Shown: positions 5,213 through 5,245 of the stretch, piece after piece
How positions within the stretch are numbered: position 1 is the stretch's first letter
How the letters are laid out: each line of letters opens with the position of its first letter
Assembly (NCBI GenBank): GCA_016198945.1
Contig: JACQHO010000159.1
Span: forward strand, 1-5,245
Length of the DNA stretch: 5,245 nucleotides
Direction: 5' to 3'
Source of the DNA: Nitrospirota bacterium
Lineage (GTDB): Bacteria > Nitrospirota > Nitrospiria > JACQBZ01
The notes under the pieces: model-generated
What the model was told of the DNA's origin: nothing
Database searches by the model: none
What the model saw: only the letters and a program-made list of their open reading frames with translations
Made by a program: the position numbers and the translations under genes

Positions 5213-5245
5213 ATGTCGAAGGAAGATGTGGTTGAGGTTCAAGGC
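5213..5245 (+). CDS. infA: Translation initiation factor IF-1, N-terminus (cut by window end)
   Basis: IF-1 occupies the ribosomal A site during initiation and supports IF-2 and IF-3. Only eleven codons are visible, reading MSKEDVVEVQG. They match the family opening M-x-K-E-D-x-I/V-E-x-x-G of this roughly 72-residue OB-fold protein. The ATG lies six bases after the map stop, and map-infA is the expected order in bacteria with secY-adk-map. GGGAG at 5195-5199, within the map end, is the nearest Shine-Dalgarno-like site, 13 bases away, so initiation may depend on coupling. The short length keeps this below certainty. Confidence 0.85.
   Translation, partial: MSKEDVVEVQG

Overview
This window is a piece of a bacterial ribosomal-protein superoperon, the spc operon running into the secY-adk-map-infA segment. 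All genes are on the + strand. The order is rpsH (3' end only), rplF, rplR, rpsE, rpmD, rplO, secY, adk, map and infA (first 11 codons only). Every complete gene is intact, close to its family's usual length, and keeps the key residues I could check. No tRNA, rRNA, CRISPR array, transposase gene or stand-alone promoter is visible.

Organism: adk and map follow secY directly and infA comes next. Adk has the four-cysteine (zinc-type) LID. This rules out an Escherichia-like arrangement, where adk and map lie elsewhere and the LID lacks the cysteines. The layout occurs in several phyla, including Firmicutes, former Deltaproteobacteria and Nitrospirota. Moderately GC-rich codon use and the general look of the proteins make a Nitrospirota, NC10 or deltaproteobacterial-type genome my guess. 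The phylum is not settled by this sequence.

Layout: 3-194 is the S8 C-terminal half. After a 54-base gap comes L6 (249-785), then a 45-base gap and L18 (831-1199, with the start moved to the ATG that has a Shine-Dalgarno). After a 67-base gap comes S5 (1267-1785), L30 (1763-1963, overlapping S5 by 23 bases), L15 (1960-2448, ATGA overlap), SecY (2468-3781), Adk (3793-4437), Map (4448-5206) and IF-1 (from 5213). From rpsE on, the spacing is tight (overlap to 19 bases), as expected for one coupled transcript. The proteins supply ribosome assembly (S8, L6, L18, S5, L30, L15), membrane insertion and export of new chains (SecY), nucleotide balance (Adk), N-terminal methionine removal (Map) and initiation (IF-1).

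The unexpected part is non-coding. The rpsH-rplF and rplR-rpsE gaps carry two copies of the same 25-base palindrome with arm GGGGACAGATTT. The copy at 1216-1240 is perfect. The copy at 202-226 differs at three positions, and the two changes within the stem leave G-U pairs, so the mRNA-strand hairpin survives. Each copy lies 8-11 bases upstream of a Shine-Dalgarno. In front of rpsE there is an extra half-site (AAATCTG, 1260-1266) between the Shine-Dalgarno and the GTG start, and a second perfect palindrome (1201-1214). This could be a dispersed REP/MITE-like repeat, an RNA regulatory hairpin, or a repeat that has been put to regulatory use. The sequence alone does not decide.
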